DNA of 64,000 nucleotides. Origin: JABWCE01 sp964617955. GTDB lineage: Bacteria; Bacteroidota; Bacteroidia; NS11-12g; UBA9320. Under the pieces are notes generated by a model, which saw only the letters and a list, made by a program, of their open reading frames with translations, was not told the origin of the DNA and made no database searches. Within the stretch, counting starts at the first letter, position 1. Every line of letters starts with the position of its first letter. Position numbers and translations under genes: made by a program. Of this stretch, positions 26,394-35,753 are shown piece after piece. Location: positions 124,001 to 188,000 of the forward strand of contig CAZTXB010000005.1 of NCBI GenBank assembly GCA_964617955.1, read 5' to 3'.

Positions 26394-27377
26394 ATGGATG
26401 CCAAACGCGTATTAATCACAGGTGCTGCAGGATTTTTAGGCTCTCACCTCTGCGATAGGTTTATTAAGGAAGGTTGCTTCGTAATGGGAATGGACAACCT
26501 CATCACCGGCGATTTGCGAAATATAGAACACCTTTTTGGAAACCCAAATTTTGTTTTTTATCATCACGATGTTTCAAAATTTGTTCACGTACCCGGCAAC
26601 CTCGATTATATTCTTCACTTTGCTTCTCCTGCCAGTCCGATTGATTATTTGCGCATCCCCATTCAAACCCTCAAGGTTGGATCCTTGGGAATACATCACT
26701 TATTGGGTTTGGCAAAGGCTAAGAAAGCGAGATTGCTCATTGCCAGCACCAGTGAAGTTTATGGGGATCCCTTGGTGCATCCACAAAATGAAAATTATTG
26801 GGGAAATGTGAATCCAGTCGGACCGAGAGGGGTTTACGATGAAGCCAAGCGGTTTCAGGAAGCCATGACCATGGCTTACCATACTTACCATGGTCTTGAA
26901 ACACGGATCGTGAGAATTTTCAACACCTATGGGCCACGTATGCGACTGAACGATGGCCGCGTGCTTCCTGCCTTTATTGGGCAGGCCCTGCGCGGGGAGG
27001 ATCTCACCGCCTTTGGCGATGGAAGCCAAACGCGTTCGTTTTGTTATGTCGACGATCTGGTAGAGGGAATTTACCGTTTGCTTATGAGCGATTACGCATT
27101 GCCGGTGAATATTGGCAACCCAAATGAAATCACCATCAATCAGTTTGCGAAGGAAATACTCAAACTTACCGGAAGCAAGCAAAAAGTGATATATAAACCT
27201 TTACCTACCGATGATCCTAAGCAAAGGCAACCTGATATTAGCCTTGCTAAAAAATTGTTAGGCTGGGAACCAAAGGTGAGCCGCGAGGAAGGCCTGAAAT
27301 TGACTTACGAATACTTTAAAAAATTGCCCGCGTCGCGTTGGAGTGAGGAACCCTACGGCAGAGAATTTAAAAAATAA
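26394..27377 (+). CDS. UDP-glucuronate decarboxylase (UDP-xylose synthase) type SDR
   Basis: A 327-residue extended SDR very like UXS enzymes, which convert UDP-glucuronate to UDP-xylose via NAD-dependent oxidation and decarboxylation. It shows the Rossmann motif GAAGFLGSHL, the UXS-typical HFASPASPIDYL, the catalytic Ser/Thr region (ASTSEVYGDP), and Tyr-Lys in GVYDEAKR. The RIFNTYGPRMRLNDGRV and SQTRSFCYVDDL signatures also fit. TAATTTTG at 26373-26380 is a likely -7 box 13 nt before the ATG. It probably supplies a sugar nucleotide for surface glycans. It is isolated from glycosyltransferases here. Confidence 0.9.
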   Translation: MDAKRVLITGAAGFLGSHLCDRFIKEGCFVMGMDNLITGDLRNIEHLFGNPNFVFYHHDVSKFVHVPGNLDYILHFASPASPIDYLRIPIQTLKVGSLGIHHLLGLAKAKKARLLIASTSEVYGDPLVHPQNENYWGNVNPVGPRGVYDEAKRFQEAMTMAYHTYHGLETRIVRIFNTYGPRMRLNDGRVLPAFIGQALRGEDLTAFGDGSQTRSFCYVDDLVEGIYRLLMSDYALPVNIGNPNEITINQFAKEILKLTGSKQKVIYKPLPTDDPKQRQPDISLAKKLLGWEPKVSREEGLKLTYEYFKKLPASRWSEEPYGREFKK

Positions 27378-27389
27378 TGGGGGTTTTGT

Positions 27390-28649
27390 TTAGCCTTGCT
27401 GCAATTCAAAAACCGTAATTTCTGGCAGGATGCCAAAACGCCCCGGATAGCCTAAAAAACCAAAACCGCGGTTAATGTATAAATGTTGGTCGCCTTCGCT
27501 GTGAAGGTCGGCCCATTCCTTATAAAAATATTTTATTGGACTCCAGCGAAAACCTTTTATTTCAACCCCAAACTGCATGCCATGGGTATGCCCTGAAAAC
27601 ATCATGTCAATGTCGGGATATTTACTTAATACCTCTCCTCGCCAATGACTTGGATCGTGTGATAACAATAATTTCACCGGCAAATCGTCGGTTCCCTTAA
27701 CCGCTTCGTCCATTTTGCCATATTTAGTAAAATGGGCTCTGTTGCCCCAATTGCCAATACCCAACACGCCTATGGAATCCTCTCCTATCGTGATGCGCTC
27801 ATGTCGGTCGATAAGCAAATTCCAACCGAGATCTTTGTGCACTTGTTTTAAATTTTCAAGGTTTTGTGCTTTGGCCTCCAAGCTTGGCCATTCCAAATAA
27901 TCGCCATAATCGTGGTTGCCAAATATGCTGTAAACCCCATAAGGTGCCTTTATTTTGTTAAACACATTCATGTAGGGAACCATTTCAGAGGACTCGTTAT
28001 TCACCAAATCGCCCGTGAAAAAAATCGCATCGGCCTTTTGATCCATGACCATATCCACCCCTTTCATGACTGCCTCTGTATTCCAAAACGAGCCGGAATG
28101 AATATCGCTGATTTGTACAATTTTAAACCCATTGAAACTTTTTGGCAGATTTTTTAAAAATATTGTTTTCCTCCTCACCCTGTAATCGTAAGCTCCTTTT
28201 GCAATTCCCCAGGTTAAGGCCGTTAAAATTCCGGTACCCATAAGCAAACCTGTTTTCACAATAAACTCTGAGCGGCTTATTCCCTTTTTAACAGTTTCAA
28301 TATTTTCAGCTTTTTTATTCGGCATCAGCTGGTTCGCTATCCACTTGAAAAAACGCAGGATATCGTCGATGAATAAAAATAAAATAAAGGCAAATTTTGA
28401 AAAATATTGACCAAACAACCAGGTGGCTATGATGACCCTTAGGCCCCAATATTGGTGAACCGGCAAGCTGTGAAAGAGAATGAGCAAACCGATATTTATT
28501 GCACTTAACACCAGAAACCCATTTCGAAACCACTTTTGTGTTGTGGGTTGAAAATTTTGTATGAGCACCTTCATTCCCGAAAAAGCATACCAATCGATAA
28601 GCAGCATGAGGGTTGAAAAAAATGCGATGATGAAAAGTTTGTTTGGCAT
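27390..28649 (-). CDS. Membrane-anchored metallophosphoesterase (YkuE/YaeI-like)
   Basis: A 419-residue protein with three to four N-terminal transmembrane helices (residues about 1-150; e.g. FLVLSAINIGLLILF, WGLRVIIATWLFGQYF), then a calcineurin-like phosphoesterase domain. The full set of metal-ligand motifs is present: DIHSG, FTGDLVN, GNHDYGDY, LLSHDPSHW and FSGHTHGMQFG. Relatives such as YaeI/LpxG act on membrane phospholipid or lipid A precursors (UDP-diacylglucosamine); here the substrate is unknown. It is convergent with the UDP-glucuronate decarboxylase gene, with only 12 bp between stops. Confidence 0.88.
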   Translation of the reverse strand: MPNKLFIIAFFSTLMLLIDWYAFSGMKVLIQNFQPTTQKWFRNGFLVLSAINIGLLILFHSLPVHQYWGLRVIIATWLFGQYFSKFAFILFLFIDDILRFFKWIANQLMPNKKAENIETVKKGISRSEFIVKTGLLMGTGILTALTWGIAKGAYDYRVRRKTIFLKNLPKSFNGFKIVQISDIHSGSFWNTEAVMKGVDMVMDQKADAIFFTGDLVNNESSEMVPYMNVFNKIKAPYGVYSIFGNHDYGDYLEWPSLEAKAQNLENLKQVHKDLGWNLLIDRHERITIGEDSIGVLGIGNWGNRAHFTKYGKMDEAVKGTDDLPVKLLLSHDPSHWRGEVLSKYPDIDMMFSGHTHGMQFGVEIKGFRWSPIKYFYKEWADLHSEGDQHLYINRGFGFLGYPGRFGILPEITVFELQQG

Positions 28650-28676
28650 AATTGTTAATTCGTTATGAGCGCTGCG

Positions 28677-29495
28677 CTATTTTACAACCAGGCGCTTTCT
28701 TATTAAATTTCTCACTGCAAAGTAACCTATGGCAGAGTTGCTTATGTTTCCACCTATATTTGAAGGAGGAGCCGAAAATGGACTCCCGTCGCGGTTGACT
28801 TGCTGTGAGATGGCCTGTAAAAAATTATAATACTGCCTCGAAATGGCATATTGCTCAAAAACAACGGTATCTCCGATTCTGAAAGTATGTTGAAAATCTT
28901 GGATAATGTATTGCCCCGATTCCTGTAAAAAATTATCGTCGGCTATGTAATAAAAGTCATCAAAAACACTGGTGTCGTTCTGATACAATTCCCATTGGTA
29001 ACAATCACCTTTTCCGGGTTTTTCAGTGGTAAATTCCCACAAATAATATCCCTCCTCTAAGAAAGCCCGTCTTGGAGCATAGATCATCCGCACAGAGTCC
29101 ACAGGGTTTTGCGGAAGACAACGCTCTGTGGCTGTGTAATTCACGCCTTTGTAATCAACGGTTAAGGTGTAATCTACCCCTACCTTGCAAGGGTTCACTT
29201 TTTTTGAAATGTAGTAACCTGCTGTATCGTAATGGAGGGTGTCTTTGCTGCCATCGCTTCCATAAATGGTTACAAAAGCATCAGTTACTACCGGAATAAT
29301 GGTGGAGTAATAGTCGGCGGTGGTGGTAAGCCTTATTTTAAACGGTACCGTGTCGGTATCAATTTTACCTTCTACAACCAGTTTAGGTCCAACCGTATTA
29401 AGATCGAGTATGACCTCATCTCTGCACGAACCTAATCCTGTTAAGGTCAAAAGCGCCAAAACAAACTGTACATAATATTTTTGTATCATCTGCAT
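28677..29495 (-). CDS. DUF4249-family lipoprotein
   Basis: A 272-residue outer-membrane lipoprotein. The signal peptide ends in a lipobox with the Cys of TGLGSC (about residue 24). A beta-rich DUF4249 domain follows (LVVEGKIDTD...VTIYGSDGSKDTLHYDTAGYY). The C-terminus is NPSNIGGNISNS-like with GYFAV. DUF4249 proteins are regularly encoded next to TonB-dependent receptors in Bacteroidota, as here, and probably form the extracellular lid or substrate-binding partner of that receptor (by analogy with SusD). Its start directly abuts the receptor stop, so the two form an operon. Confidence 0.8.
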   Translation of the reverse strand: MQMIQKYYVQFVLALLTLTGLGSCRDEVILDLNTVGPKLVVEGKIDTDTVPFKIRLTTTADYYSTIIPVVTDAFVTIYGSDGSKDTLHYDTAGYYISKKVNPCKVGVDYTLTVDYKGVNYTATERCLPQNPVDSVRMIYAPRRAFLEEGYYLWEFTTEKPGKGDCYQWELYQNDTSVFDDFYYIADDNFLQESGQYIIQDFQHTFRIGDTVVFEQYAISRQYYNFLQAISQQVNRDGSPFSAPPSNIGGNISNSAIGYFAVRNLIRKRLVVK

Positions 29496-31862
29496 TTAAA
29501 ATTTAAAATTCCAGGTTAAGGATGGGATCCAACGAAACAGGGCTATTTGCTCGGTTATGGGTATACCGGTATCCACCTGCTTCCCATCAGCGCCTTCCAC
29601 TTTTCGTGTTCCGGTGGTAATTGCATAAGGATTTTTTTTGCCATACACATTGTAAACCGAAATATTCCATGAACTCTCAATTTTTCCATTTTTCCGTTTG
29701 TTAGGGTAATAATTTACCCCGACATCCATTCGGTCGTAATGCGGAAATCTCTGCGCATTTCTTGGACCGTAAAAGGAAATTACCTTCCCGTCGTATTCAT
29801 ACCTTCCTTGCGGCAAGGTGAGTGGATTGCCGGTATAATAAACAAAATTAATGTTTACGTCCCATTGTTTAGTGATATCGTAATTGGCCGAAACAGTGAG
29901 GTTATGGGTTCTGTCGGTATTGGTGCGATAGGCTTTATTGTTGTTTATCCCATCTATTTGTCGCATGGAGCGACTGAGGGTATAGCTTACAAACCCCTTC
30001 AGCTTTCCTTTGGTTTTTTTAAGAAAAAATTCAGACCCATAACTCCAGCCCCTTCCGGTTAGCAATTCCCCATAAACCTTGTCGTTTAAAAACAGTACGG
30101 CATTGTCTCTGAAATCCACCTGGTTTTGCATGTATTTGTAATAGATCTCCACTGAGGTCTCCAAACCTAAATCATAATTCTGAAAATATCCCAGAGCCAG
30201 TTGATCGCTTATCTGTGGTTTGATATTGATATTTGCCGGAAGCCATTGGTCGGTAGGAAGGGCAAAAGCCGTATTTGAGGCCTGTTGTAAATATTGAAAA
30301 GTTCGGTTATAAGAAGCCTTCAGCGCCAGGTTTTTGTTTACGCTGTAACTTGCACTGGCCCGCGGTTCAAGACCATGATAGGTATTGAAAAACGCATTTT
30401 TTTTGTAAGTTAAAGTCTCTGCTACCTTTGGTTCGGCTCCTGCACTGTCGTAACTAAAAATATACTCTTTTGAACTTCCCAAATTATTAAAAATGGAATA
30501 TCTGAGGCCATATCGCATTTTAAATCTCACCCCAAATTTTACTTCGTGCTCAGCATAAATCGCACTTTCAAGAGCTTTTCTTTTGTCGAGAATAATTGTT
30601 TCAGCCAGCACCGATTTATCACCAATGGGTCTGATTTCGCCCGGATTGAACGTGTGATGGGTGATGACGCCTCCAAAATTAAATTTGTTGTCGGGATTAT
30701 AAAACCACGCGAAATCTGATTTGTAGCTAAAGTCTCTTATTCCCTGCAAAAATTCAAGGCTGTTAAAGTCTGAAATATTGACCTTGAAATAATAGTCAAA
30801 ATCGCTAAAAATAAAGGTTTGATTGCTGAATAACTTCTTGTTAAAAAGATGATTCCAGCGCGCGGTGGCAGTTTTATTGCCCCAACTGTTACCAAACAAA
30901 TTGCTGAATGCAAAACGATCCCGGCCAAAATAACCTGAAACGAAGAGTTTGTCCTTATCGCTCAACCGGTAATTGATTTTCGCATTAAAATCGTAAAAGT
31001 ACAATTTGCTGTTTTTGGCCTCTTCGGCTGGAGCCAAAGGCAAAAATATATCGGCATAAGAGCGACGACCCGATACTATGAAAGAGGCTTTGTTTTTTAC
31101 CAGCGGACCTTCAAGGGTGAGTCGGCTCGACAACAAACCGATTCCTCCGGTACCGGCAAATTTTTTGTTATTTCCCTCCTTCATTCTGATGTCGATAAGC
31201 GAGGAAAGACGACCCCCGTACTGCGGCGGAATTCCTCCCTTGTAAACGTCCAAATCGCGAATGGCATCTCCATTAAAAACTGAAAAAAAGCCCAGCAAGT
31301 GCGATACATTATAAACGGTGGCCTCGTCGAGTAAAATTAAATTCTGGTCTTGGGTTCCCCCTCTTACACTAAAGCCTGCATTGCCTTCACCAGCACTGAT
31401 TACGCCCGGCAACATGGTGACTGTTTTTAATACATCGATTTCGCCAAACACCACCGGAATCCTCCTGATGGATTGCATATCGAGTTTAATGACATTGATC
31501 TGTTTGTTTTCTACTTTCGAATCGTCCTCCTTGGCTGTAACTGTAATTTCGCCTAAATCGTTTGAATTTGAGGTCAGTTCCAGGTTTAAAGTGGTGTTTT
31601 TGTCAAGTATAATCTTTCTTTCCTGACTTTGATAGCCCACATACCTCACAGAGATGGTATAATTTCCCTTAGGGAGGGTGAGAGAATAAAATCCATAGTT
31701 ATTGCTTGAAACGCCATAACTCGATCCCGGAATCAAAACCGTTGCGCCGGTTAAATCTTCTCCGCTTTTGGCATCTGAGATACGTCCGCTCAATGTAAAC
31801 AATTGCCCAAAAACGGGTGAGACCAATAAAAATAGTAAGGTGGCTGTCAGGCTTCTTTGCAT
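29496..31862 (-). CDS. TonB-dependent receptor with carboxypeptidase-regulatory-like N-terminal domain
   Basis: A 788-residue outer-membrane receptor starting at ATG 31862 with a signal peptide (RSLTATLLFLLVSPVFG). The frame upstream is open but not protein-like. Residues about 22-105 are a CarboxypepD_reg-like domain (SGRISDAKSGEDLTGATVLI...GNYTISVRYVGYQSQ). The plug follows (MLPGVISAGEGNAGFSVRGG...QDQNLILLDEA), then a 22-strand-type barrel. No SusC-length extension. The DUF4249 lipoprotein is encoded directly after it. The imported ligand is unknown. Confidence 0.9.
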   Translation of the reverse strand: MQRSLTATLLFLLVSPVFGQLFTLSGRISDAKSGEDLTGATVLIPGSSYGVSSNNYGFYSLTLPKGNYTISVRYVGYQSQERKIILDKNTTLNLELTSNSNDLGEITVTAKEDDSKVENKQINVIKLDMQSIRRIPVVFGEIDVLKTVTMLPGVISAGEGNAGFSVRGGTQDQNLILLDEATVYNVSHLLGFFSVFNGDAIRDLDVYKGGIPPQYGGRLSSLIDIRMKEGNNKKFAGTGGIGLLSSRLTLEGPLVKNKASFIVSGRRSYADIFLPLAPAEEAKNSKLYFYDFNAKINYRLSDKDKLFVSGYFGRDRFAFSNLFGNSWGNKTATARWNHLFNKKLFSNQTFIFSDFDYYFKVNISDFNSLEFLQGIRDFSYKSDFAWFYNPDNKFNFGGVITHHTFNPGEIRPIGDKSVLAETIILDKRKALESAIYAEHEVKFGVRFKMRYGLRYSIFNNLGSSKEYIFSYDSAGAEPKVAETLTYKKNAFFNTYHGLEPRASASYSVNKNLALKASYNRTFQYLQQASNTAFALPTDQWLPANINIKPQISDQLALGYFQNYDLGLETSVEIYYKYMQNQVDFRDNAVLFLNDKVYGELLTGRGWSYGSEFFLKKTKGKLKGFVSYTLSRSMRQIDGINNNKAYRTNTDRTHNLTVSANYDITKQWDVNINFVYYTGNPLTLPQGRYEYDGKVISFYGPRNAQRFPHYDRMDVGVNYYPNKRKNGKIESSWNISVYNVYGKKNPYAITTGTRKVEGADGKQVDTGIPITEQIALFRWIPSLTWNFKF

Positions 31863-32044
31863 GGGAAATAAAAGAATGGGCGAATTTATTTTTTTAAAAA
31901 TCGGATTTGATGTATGAATAGACAATCGGAAAGTAAAAACTGATAAACGTTCCAGTATCGCACTTTGTTTTTGGTTTCGTTTAAAAAAAGAGAAGGAAAT
32001 TAGGAAATAGAAAACCATCAAACGAAATTCGCAAACAAAATAAC

Positions 32045-32776
32045 ATGCAACACATCAGGGCCTGGATACCTAACCTCTTTACTTTAGGCAATTTAATCTG
32101 CGGAATGCTCTCATGTTGGTACGCTGTGATGCAGGCTGGTTTAATCATCACTCCTGAATTTAGTTTAGCCGATAAACAATGGAGCGATTATCTGCCTTCG
32201 CTCTTCATTTTTGGCGCAGCATTTCTCGATTTTTGCGATGGTTTTGTGGCGCGTCTTTTAAAAGTTTCATCCGAATTGGGGAAGCAATTGGACAGTTTGG
32301 CCGATGTGGTGAGTTTTGGAGTGGCACCCTCTTTTATTTTGATAAGTTATGGATGGCTCGGCAACTCTTCTTATTTGGGTTTTGCCATTGGTGTATTTGC
32401 CTGCGTCCGACTCGCAAAATTCAATATCGACACTCGGCAAGGTGAATCGTTTCTAGGTTTGCCAGTGCCGGCTGTCGGAATTTTAATTGCTGCCTTGCCT
32501 TTTATCAAACTCAATGGCAACCTGGGTTTTCTTCTTGAATTTTGGCCAATTTTGATCCTTACCGCAATCCTTTGTTTTTTGATGGTTTCGGAAATACCGA
32601 TGTTGGCTCTTAAATTTAAAAACTTTTATGTTAAGGAGAATATCTGGCGATACCTCGTTTTGCTTGTAAGCCTCTTACTATTGCTCATTTTTAAAATGGA
32701 AGGTTTGCCGCTCATTATCTTGAGTTACGTGTTAATATCAGCCTTGCAAAGACTTAATTTTTTGACAAACAGATGA
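32045..32776 (+). CDS. pssA: CDP-diacylglycerol--serine O-phosphatidyltransferase
   Basis: A 243-residue integral membrane enzyme that makes phosphatidylserine, the precursor of phosphatidylethanolamine. The CDP-alcohol phosphotransferase motif DX2DGX2AR-X8-GX3DX3D is complete (DFCDGFVAR ... GKQLDSLAD). Several hydrophobic helices follow (LGFAIGVFACVRLAKFNID; ILILTAILCFLMV; YLVLLVSLLLLLIF). The start HIRAWIPNLFTLGNLICG is typical. It is divergent from the TonB receptor, with a 180-bp AT-rich gap between them. Confidence 0.95.
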   Translation: MQHIRAWIPNLFTLGNLICGMLSCWYAVMQAGLIITPEFSLADKQWSDYLPSLFIFGAAFLDFCDGFVARLLKVSSELGKQLDSLADVVSFGVAPSFILISYGWLGNSSYLGFAIGVFACVRLAKFNIDTRQGESFLGLPVPAVGILIAALPFIKLNGNLGFLLEFWPILILTAILCFLMVSEIPMLALKFKNFYVKENIWRYLVLLVSLLLLLIFKMEGLPLIILSYVLISALQRLNFLTNR

Positions 32777-32821
32777 ATTCTTAAAAAGAGTTTGACGCGT
32801 TGTTGTATTTTTGCAAGCACT

Positions 32822-33076
32822 ATGAAGTATGTAGCCGAAATCAATGTAATGCCACATAAAAACTTACTGGATCCTCAGGGAAAAGCTGTTACCGGAAGTA
32901 TGGCCGCGATTGGATTGCCCGAAATCCAAAATGTGAGGGTGGGTAAGCACATTACCCTTGAAATAGAAGCAGGTAGTGAAGCTGAAGCCAGACAAAAAAC
33001 TGAAAATGCCTGCAGAAAATTATTGGTCAATCAGGTGATGGAATTCTTTGAATTTAGCCTTCATCCTGTTTCCTGA
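32822..33076 (+). CDS. purS: Phosphoribosylformylglycinamidine synthase subunit PurS
   Basis: An 84-residue small subunit of the PurLQS complex of purine synthesis, which helps channel ammonia between PurQ and PurL. It has the family pattern: YVAEINVMPHKNLLDPQGKAV, then IGLPEIQNVRVGKHITLEIE and a final helix. Starting at ATG 32822 gives the usual length and places it 9 nt after a TATTTTTG -7 box (32806-32813). An earlier in-frame ATG-like start would run through that box. purL and purQ are not in the window. Confidence 0.92.
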   Translation: MKYVAEINVMPHKNLLDPQGKAVTGSMAAIGLPEIQNVRVGKHITLEIEAGSEAEARQKTENACRKLLVNQVMEFFEFSLHPVS

Positions 33077-33159
33077 TTTTTTTTATCGCAAACATTAGTC
33101 TCTGTTCCTTGTTTTAAAGAACAGAATTTATTTGAAGCAAAATCCATAAATTAATTGAG

Positions 33160-34563
33160 ATGAACATCCAACAACTCTATACCAAGTGCCTGGCACAGGC
33201 TGCTTATTACATTGAAAGCGAAGGGGAAGTGGCAATTATAGACCCTATCCGTGATTATCAGGTTTATCAGGATGAGGCCCAGGCCAAAGGACATAAAATA
33301 AAATATGTTTTCGAAACCCATTTCCACGCCGATTTTGTTTCGGGTCACGTAGATTTGGCAAAGGCTACCGGCGCCCCCATAATTTACGGACCGGGCGCAG
33401 TGACCGGTTTCGACGCGATTATAGCCACCGATGGTCAGGTTTTTAAGTTGGGAAATATCACCCTCACTGCCCTCCACACCCCTGGCCATACCATGGAAAG
33501 CACTTGCTATTTGCTCAAAGATGAGAACGGACGTGAGCACAGTGTGTTTACAGGGGATACCCTTTTTGTTGGGGATGTAGGACGTCCTGATTTACTCGAT
33601 GGAAATCCCGACTTGAATACCCATAAGATGGCGGGATGGCTCTATGACTCACTCAATTCAAAATTAAAAACACTAGGCGATGAAGTGTTGGTTTACCCTG
33701 CCCACGGGGCGGGTAGTGCTTGCGGCAAAAGCATGGGAAAAGAAACCTTTAGCACCATCGGTGAACAAAAGGCCAACAATTACGCCATGGCCGATCAAAG
33801 CAAGGAAGAGTTTATCGCCAAGGTAACTGAAGGCATCAACCCTCCACCCGATTACTTTTTTAAGGATGCTAAACTCAACAAACAGGGATACGCCAGTCTA
33901 TCGGATATAGAAAGTGAAGGAATGAAGGCCTTGTCGGTTGAAGCATTTAAAACTCTCAAAGCTGAAGGCGCCCTCATTATAGACAGCAGAGACCCTTTGA
34001 TTTTTGAAACCGGATATGTGCCTTCTTCTATAAACATTGGCCTCGGCGGGCAGTATGCCATTTGGGCTGCTACCCTTTTTGAATTGGATAGAAAAATAAT
34101 CTTGGTTGCAGAACCTGGCTCAGAACATGAAAGCGTTACACGTTTAGCCAGGGTTGGATTCGATAATATTGCAGGGTGCTTAAGTGGAGGCATGAAGACC
34201 TGGACAGGTGCCGGAGAAAAAATCGACATTTTGGTTTCTGTAGACAGTGAAGAACTGGCTTTAGAACAAAAACATGGAAAAAACATAGGCATCTTGGACG
34301 TGAGAAAACCTTCAGAATTTGAAGACGGTTACGTCGATGGCGCCAATCTCAATACTTTAGCCAACCTTCAAGACAATCTTGAGACAGTTGATAAAGATAA
34401 AGATTATTATATTTACTGTGCAGGCGGCTATCGCTCAGTGATTGCTTGCTCAATGCTAAAGGCCAATGGTTTCACAAGGGTGAATAATGTTTACGGTGGC
34501 TTTAGAGCCATTAAAAATGACGAGAGGGTTAAATTGGTTTCGCCAAGTTTAACGCCATCCTAA
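33160..34563 (+). CDS. CstB-like persulfide dioxygenase with two rhodanese domains
   Basis: A 467-residue three-domain protein matching the CstB order. Residues 1-250 are a metallo-beta-lactamase fold with ETHFHADFVSGH, HTPGHTMES and FTGDTLFVGDVGRPDL, giving mononuclear-iron ligands; the usual second-metal His after HxHxD is Phe. Residues about 265-355 are a degenerate rhodanese lacking the active Cys (ILVAEPGSE where it should be). Residues about 370-460 are a true rhodanese with active Cys in YCAGGYRS. Family members oxidise low-molecular-weight persulfides to sulfite and transfer sulfur, detoxifying sulfide. It is a single gene here. Confidence 0.87.
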   Translation: MNIQQLYTKCLAQAAYYIESEGEVAIIDPIRDYQVYQDEAQAKGHKIKYVFETHFHADFVSGHVDLAKATGAPIIYGPGAVTGFDAIIATDGQVFKLGNITLTALHTPGHTMESTCYLLKDENGREHSVFTGDTLFVGDVGRPDLLDGNPDLNTHKMAGWLYDSLNSKLKTLGDEVLVYPAHGAGSACGKSMGKETFSTIGEQKANNYAMADQSKEEFIAKVTEGINPPPDYFFKDAKLNKQGYASLSDIESEGMKALSVEAFKTLKAEGALIIDSRDPLIFETGYVPSSINIGLGGQYAIWAATLFELDRKIILVAEPGSEHESVTRLARVGFDNIAGCLSGGMKTWTGAGEKIDILVSVDSEELALEQKHGKNIGILDVRKPSEFEDGYVDGANLNTLANLQDNLETVDKDKDYYIYCAGGYRSVIACSMLKANGFTRVNNVYGGFRAIKNDERVKLVSPSLTPS

Positions 34564-34595
34564 AATTCCATTTCTTAACAGTATCGGGGTTTTGA

Positions 34596-35222
34596 TTAGG
34601 CGTTTAGCTTTTTAATCACTTTCTCAACCCGCATTCTTTTGGTATCTTTTTCAATATCGCCGAGTCTTGAAGTCAGTGTATGGGTAAAAATACCCTTGTT
34701 TTTTTCACTCACTATCGTCACGGCCCTCTCTGCATACATAGGAAGTTGATTGGTAGGACAGCTTAAAAGTTGCTCAATGAGCAAAGAAAAGGCCTCGTCA
34801 GTATACAGTTTACCAGCACACAATTTTATTAATATGTTAACTGCATGATCTTTGGTTATGACAGAGCCTTTGTCGGATGCTTCGATAATTTTTGAAAGTG
34901 AGCCATACACTACCCTTGGGTTTTGTGTGGTGATGCTATCAATGGCCGACATAGCGCCCCACTGAAGTCGGTTATTTTTGTGGTCGAGTAAGGCGACAAA
35001 CTCTTCGGCATAAGCCGCAATTAATTCGGGATTGAGTTCGCCTGTTTCATACAAAACCTTGATACAATCGCTTTGAATGTCTCTGCTTTTGCTTTTTAAA
35101 TTTTCGACAAGCTCCTTTACCGCTGCCTTATCATTTTTATCAGCAATTTCTTTGGCCAACTCCTGGTTAGGCACTTCATCTCTCCGCCCTAAGGAAGAGG
35201 CTAATTTTGGGATAACGCTCAT
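34596..35222 (-). CDS. HEAT-like helical repeat protein
   Basis: A 208-residue all-helical protein with HEAT/armadillo-like pairs (AVKELVENLKSKSRDIQSDCIKVLYETG; FVALLDHKNNRLQWGAMSAIDSI; LPMYAERAVTIVSEKN). It has no signal peptide or enzyme motifs, so it is probably a cytoplasmic scaffold or binding protein. I chose ATG 35222, which overlaps the stop of the upstream zinc-ribbon gene as ATGA. The frame is open further upstream but through that gene. Function unknown. Confidence 0.7.
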   Translation of the reverse strand: MSVIPKLASSLGRRDEVPNQELAKEIADKNDKAAVKELVENLKSKSRDIQSDCIKVLYETGELNPELIAAYAEEFVALLDHKNNRLQWGAMSAIDSITTQNPRVVYGSLSKIIEASDKGSVITKDHAVNILIKLCAGKLYTDEAFSLLIEQLLSCPTNQLPMYAERAVTIVSEKNKGIFTHTLTSRLGDIEKDTKRMRVEKVIKKLNA

Positions 35223-35482
35223 GGGGTCCAGCGCTTGAGTTTGGGAATTCCTTTGGTAAACAGGCCGGCCAGAAAACCCGGGACACCCATTTCTTTTAAC
35301 TTTCCCTTTGAAAATTCCTGCATTTGTGAGGCTGTCCAATCGGGTTGTTTAAATTCGCCATTTTCGTAGCAATAAGCACAATACATCTTGCTGATGCTTT
35401 GGTCGGCAAGGGTTCCCCCGCCATTTGGCGACTTTTTAAGCGGCATTCCGCAACTCTGGCAATTTTTATAGGTTTGTTCCAT
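35219..35482 (-). CDS. Putative zinc-ribbon domain protein
   Basis: An 87-residue protein whose first 45 residues form a zinc-ribbon with NCQSCGMPL and YCAYCYENG as the two Cys pairs, a pattern known from small Bacteroidota/Firmicutes 'putative zinc ribbon' proteins. The C-terminal part (TASQMQEFSKGKLKEMGVPGFLAGLF) is helical. ATG 35482 is preferred; an earlier ATG at 35521 would add 13 unlikely residues. It overlaps the HEAT-like gene by 4 nt and is thus translationally coupled to it. Function unknown. Confidence 0.72.
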   Translation of the reverse strand: MEQTYKNCQSCGMPLKKSPNGGGTLADQSISKMYCAYCYENGEFKQPDWTASQMQEFSKGKLKEMGVPGFLAGLFTKGIPKLKRWTP

Positions 35483-35753
35483 GATGAAATGTTTATTCAT
35501 TTGGGCCTTGCTGTAATACATCTAGGAGCGTCTGAGTCGCACAGAAAATCTGTAGCGAATCTTAAGGACTGATGTGGCGTCAACAAGCTTAAATTTTCTA
35601 ACAAAATTAAACACCCGGATATAAAAACAAAACTTTATTATTTCGCAAACATACCTAAAACATTAGGGTAAGCCGGTATGCATTTTCCCGTGTTGTGCAT
35701 GAGAGCAGTATTTAGTTTTGTTGCTGCTTTTGCGGGATGGGACGTTGGTAATT

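Noticed and set aside
31863..32021. 53-residue extension of the TonB receptor N-terminus
   Set aside because: The signal peptide starts at ATG 31862; the extension would bury it and covers the likely divergent promoter region with pssA.
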